A DNA stretch of 64,000 bases. Source: Rhodanobacter sp. DHB23 (GTDB taxonomy: Bacteria; Pseudomonadota; Gammaproteobacteria; Xanthomonadales; Rhodanobacteraceae). The position numbers and the translations under genes were made by a program. The notes beneath the pieces were generated by a model, which was not told the origin of the DNA, did no database searches, and worked only from the letters and a program-made list of their open reading frames with translations. The stretch spans positions 1-64,000 of the forward strand of contig NZ_JACYXK010000019.1 in the NCBI RefSeq assembly GCF_014842975.1. The letters run 5' to 3'. Shown here piece after piece: positions 61,353-64,000 of the stretch. How positions within the stretch are numbered: the stretch's first letter is position 1; every line of letters begins with the position of its first letter.

Positions 61353-62126
61353 TTATCGGGCAAGCGATCGCTCGCTGCGCTCGATGAAATCCAGCATCGC
61401 GCGCACGTCGGGGCTGTCCTGCGCCTGCGTGGCGAGCTGCTCGCGCGCCTCGGCCTGCGACAGGCCGGCCATGTACAGCGTGCGGTAGGCGCGCTTGATC
61501 GCGGCGAGGCGCGTGCTGTCGAAGCCGCGGCGCTTCAGGCCTTCGCTGTTGATGCCGCGCGGGCGGCCGGTCTGCTCGTTCGCCATCATCAGGAACGGCG
61601 GCACGTCGGCGCCGACCAGGCAGCCCATCGCGATGAAGGCATGCGCGCCCACCTTGCCGAACTGGTGCACGCCGGCGTAGCCGGAGATGATCACCCAGTC
61701 GCCGATTTCCACGTGGCCGGCCAGCGCCGAGTAGTTGGAGAACACCACGTGGTTGCCGATCTGGCAGTCGTGCGCGACGTGCACGTAGGCCAGCAGCCAG
61801 TTGTCGTTGCCGATGCGGGTGATGCCGCCGCCTTCGCCGGTGCCGCGGTTGACGGTGACGAACTCGCGGATCAGGTTGCGGTCGCCGATCACCAATTCGG
61901 TGCGCTCGCCTTTCCACTTCTTGTCCTGCGGATTGCCGCCCAGCGAGGCGAACTGCGCGATGCGGTTGTCGCGGCCGATCCTCGTCGGACCGTCGATCAC
62001 CACGTGCGGGCCGACCACCGTGCCGTCGCCGATTTCCACCTCGGCGCCGATCACGCTGTAGGCGCCGATGCTGACGTTGGCGCCGATCCTGGCCGACGGG
62101 TCGATCTGCGCGGTGGCGTGGATCAT
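61353..62126 (-). CDS. lpxA: UDP-N-acetylglucosamine acyltransferase
   Basis: 257 aa, left-handed beta-helix of hexapeptide repeats starting [20 protein letters not shown]. The catalytic His is in [18 protein letters not shown], followed by [20 protein letters not shown] and the helical C-terminus. First step of lipid A synthesis. Overlaps fabZ by four bases. Confidence 0.97.
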   Translation of the reverse strand: MIHATAQIDPSARIGANVSIGAYSVIGAEVEIGDGTVVGPHVVIDGPTRIGRDNRIAQFASLGGNPQDKKWKGERTELVIGDRNLIREFVTVNRGTGEGGGITRIGNDNWLLAYVHVAHDCQIGNHVVFSNYSALAGHVEIGDWVIISGYAGVHQFGKVGAHAFIAMGCLVGADVPPFLMMANEQTGRPRGINSEGLKRRGFDSTRLAAIKRAYRTLYMAGLSQAEAREQLATQAQDSPDVRAMLDFIERSERSLAR

Positions 62127-62596
62127 TTGTCCGACCTCGCCGCGCACATCAGTTCGCAACTCGCCACTTCCTTGCCATCCACCAGGGTGCGTGCGGCGAA
62201 CAGGCCCATGCCGCGCATCACGCGCTTCACCGAGACCTCCAGCCGCAGCTGGTCGCCCGGCACCACCGGCGCGCTGAAGCGCGCGTTGTCCACCTTGACC
62301 AGGTAGAACAGCGGGTTGCCGGTATTGCCCTTGATGCGGTTGCTGATCTGCGTGAGCAGGCCGGCCGCCTGCGCCATCGCCTCCACGATCAGCACGCCCG
62401 GCATCACCGGGTGGCCGGGGAAGTGGCCGTTGAAGAACGGTTCGTTGATGGTGACGTTTTTCAACGCCACCACGCTCTGGTCGGGCACCAGCTCGACCAC
62501 ACGGTCCACCAGCAGGAACGGATAGCGGTGCGGCAACAACTGCTGGATCTGTTCCACGTTCACCGGCAGGGTCACGGGGGCGGGGGCATCACTCAT
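62123..62596 (-). CDS. fabZ: 3-hydroxyacyl-ACP dehydratase FabZ
   Basis: 157 aa hot-dog dehydratase. [14 protein letters not shown] at the N-terminus, active site [21 protein letters not shown] (His and Glu), and [18 protein letters not shown]. Works in fatty acid elongation and supplies the pathway that feeds lipid A acyl chains. Overlaps lpxD and lpxA genes by eight and four bases. Confidence 0.97.
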   Translation of the reverse strand: MSDAPAPVTLPVNVEQIQQLLPHRYPFLLVDRVVELVPDQSVVALKNVTINEPFFNGHFPGHPVMPGVLIVEAMAQAAGLLTQISNRIKGNTGNPLFYLVKVDNARFSAPVVPGDQLRLEVSVKRVMRGMGLFAARTLVDGKEVASCELMCAARSDK

Positions 62597-63620
62597 CGTT
62601 CTTGTCCTTCTCCAGCGCCGCGAGCCGGCGCGCGAAATCGTCCAGGTGCTTGAAGCGGGCGGCGTTCTTGCGCCAGCTGCGGTTGTCCTGCAGCGGTGTG
62701 CCGGAGGAATACTCGCCGGGTTCGCGTATCGAATGCGTGACCAGGCTCTTGGCGGTAATGGTAACCCGGTCGGCCACTTCCAGATGGCCCAGCACGCCGG
62801 CGTTGCCGCCGATCATGCAGTAACGGCCGATCTTCGCACTGCCGGCCACCGCGGCGCAGCCGGCCAACGCGGTGTGCGCGCCGATGGTTACGTTGTGGGC
62901 GATCTGGATCTGGTTGTCCAGCCGCACGTCCTCTTCCAGCACGGTGTCGTCCAGCGCGCCGCGGTCGATGGTGGTGTTCGCGCCGATCTCGCAGTCGTCG
63001 CCGATGCGCACGCCGCCGAGCTGGGGGATCTTCACCCAGTGGTCGCGTTCGAAGGCGAGGCCGAAGCCGTCCGAGCCGATCACCGCGCCGGGATGCACCA
63101 GCACGCGCCTGCCCAGCGTCACCCGCGTCACCAGCGTCACGCGCGCCACCAGCCGCGATTGCGCGCCCACCGTGCAGCCTTCGCCCACGATGCAGTGCGG
63201 GCCGAGCACGGCGCCGTCCTCGACCACGGCGCCGCGTTCGACCACGCAGCACGGGCCGACGCTCGCGCCTGCGCTGACTCTTGCGCTGGCGTCCACCACG
63301 GCGCTGGGGTGGATGCCGGGCGCGCTGGCGGGCAGGCGTTCGAACAGTGCGGCGATCTTGGCGTAGGTCACGTAGGGATCGGCGGCGACCAGCGCGTCGA
63401 CCGGGCAGTCGGCGAGGTTCTCCTCGCGCAGGATCACCGCGCCGGCGCCGGTCGCGGCCAGTTGCGCGGCGTACTTGCTGTTGGAAAGGAAGGCCAGCTG
63501 GCCGTTGCCGGCGTTCGCCAGCGTGGCGATGCCGTCGATGCGGCGGTTGCCGTCGCCGCGCATGCGCAGGCCGAAGCGTTCGGCCAGTTCGGCGAGGGTG
63601 TGGCTGGGTGGCTGGCTCAA
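62589..63620 (-). CDS. lpxD: UDP-3-O-(3-hydroxyacyl)glucosamine N-acyltransferase
   Basis: 343 aa. N-terminal uridine-binding domain (HTLAELAERFGLRMRGDGN), then a hexapeptide-repeat beta-helix with the catalytic His in NQIQIAHNVTIGAHTALAGC and GGNAGVLGHLEVADRV. The start is TTG at 63618-63620, preceded by GAGGAG six bases upstream; no ATG fits the domain. Third step of lipid A synthesis. Confidence 0.95.
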   Translation of the reverse strand: MSQPPSHTLAELAERFGLRMRGDGNRRIDGIATLANAGNGQLAFLSNSKYAAQLAATGAGAVILREENLADCPVDALVAADPYVTYAKIAALFERLPASAPGIHPSAVVDASARVSAGASVGPCCVVERGAVVEDGAVLGPHCIVGEGCTVGAQSRLVARVTLVTRVTLGRRVLVHPGAVIGSDGFGLAFERDHWVKIPQLGGVRIGDDCEIGANTTIDRGALDDTVLEEDVRLDNQIQIAHNVTIGAHTALAGCAAVAGSAKIGRYCMIGGNAGVLGHLEVADRVTITAKSLVTHSIREPGEYSSGTPLQDNRSWRKNAARFKHLDDFARRLAALEKDKNDE

Positions 63621-63739
63621 GGTGGGCTCCTCGGCGGGTCGGCCATTGTATCGGCCCGGGGGCCGGCGCGGCAGGAATCATCCGGGCCGCAAGGCCCGCC
63701 CCGGATCTTCCCGTCGCGCAGGCTCCTGGCGCCAGAACG

Positions 63740-63767
63740 CGAAAAGCGCGGCAAGCCGCGCTTTTCG
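63740..63767 (-). terminator. strong hairpin downstream of bamA, probable terminator
   Basis: Thirteen-base-pair stem CGAAAAGCGCGGC (63740-63752) / GCCGCGCTTTTCG (63755-63767) with a two-base AA spacer, 23 bp after the bamA stop. On the minus strand it carries an internal TTTTCG and no long U-tract. It may separate bamA from lpxD transcription. Confidence 0.65.
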
Positions 63768-63789
63768 CCGTGCGGAGGTTCGCTTCCGG

Positions 63790-64000
63790 TCAGAACGTGG
63801 AGCCGAAGGTGAACTGGATGCGCTCCTCGTAGTAGCCGTCGCCCGGCTGGGTGCGGAACGGCAACGCGAAGTTGATGATCATCGGGCCCATCGGCGACTG
63901 CCAGTGCAGCGACAGGCCGGTGGACGCGCGCAGCGTGCTGGCGGAGAAGCTGCCCCAGTTCGCGTAGGCGTTGCCGGTGTCCACGAACCAGGAGACGCGC
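63790..64000 (-). CDS. bamA: outer membrane protein assembly factor BamA (partial, C-terminal end)
   Basis: The last 69 residues of the barrel: a VSWFVDTGNAYANWG strand, LRASTGLSLHWQSPMGPMII, NFALPFRTQPGDG and the final beta-strand ERIQFTFGSTF ending in phenylalanine, the usual outer-membrane signal. The gene continues beyond the right edge. lpxD follows directly without a skp gene. Confidence 0.92.
   Translation of the reverse strand, partial: RVSWFVDTGNAYANWGSFSASTLRASTGLSLHWQSPMGPMIINFALPFRTQPGDGYYEERIQFTFGSTF

Overview
High-GC (roughly two-thirds G+C) chromosomal DNA from a gammaproteobacterium. The best guess is the Xanthomonadales, probably Rhodanobacteraceae (Dyella/Rhodanobacter-like). 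The evidence is the bamA-lpxD-fabZ-lpxA-lpxB-rnhB-dnaE-accA order without skp, the min locus, a chromosomal integron array, and REP-type repeats typical of that order. The assignment rests on gene order and protein character only. No tRNA, rRNA, CRISPR array, prophage or transposase was seen.

Layout. (1) 1-2820: a lower-GC integron cassette array with six near-identical ~57-bp attC sites and minus-strand cassette genes. No integrase gene follows the attI-side junction. (2) 2820-3473: non-coding repeats. (3) 3474-5925: fluoride operon (minus strand): a crcB fluoride riboswitch, two Fluc/CrcB channels, a DUF190 protein and a cyclopropane fatty acid synthase. (4) 5976-13449: DUF2235 hydrolase, DUF885 protein, family-9 glycosyltransferase, a HEXXH protein, and gnat-minC-minD-minE. 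(5) 13634-21958: NarL-type two-component pair, an envelope SRPBCC protein, a GldA/ABC-2/GldG-type ABC exporter and a CtaG-like protein. (6) 22028-35026: copper chaperones (PCuAC, Sco), purT, an FMN glutamate-synthase-like protein, bpt, tesB, an amidase, rlmKL, small exported proteins and a serine carboxypeptidase. (7) 35283-47119: the most unusual part (below). (8) 47168-49936: yjgA, DUF1653, pmbA, DUF4870. (9) 50064-64000: ispA, xseB, tilS, NYN protein, accA, dnaE, tlpA-like, rnhB, lpxB, lpxA, fabZ, lpxD, bamA (all minus strand).

The 35-47 kb region holds five tandem paralogous membrane diguanylate cyclases, each with a signal peptide, helical-repeat periplasmic domain, TM helix and GGEEF domain. 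Three are immediately preceded by a small gene of one family (about 100 aa, conserved N-terminal ~55 aa, variable proline/acidic tail). One intact tetrapyrrole-methylase-fold methyltransferase (39281-40117) sits upstream of the first of these. It closely resembles the N-methyltransferases of split borosin RiPP systems (SonM type), and the small proteins resemble borosin precursors (SonA type) in their N-terminal binding-domain pattern. Decayed 3' ends of the same methyltransferase gene lie upstream of other cyclase copies. I infer an ancestral methyltransferase-precursor-cyclase module that was amplified and then lost most methyltransferase copies. I know of no description of a borosin-type peptide system tied to c-di-GMP signalling; this is inference from sequence pattern and recollection of the families.

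Three palindromic repeat families punctuate the window. Several genes end inside them, and one repeat lies in frame within dnaE.
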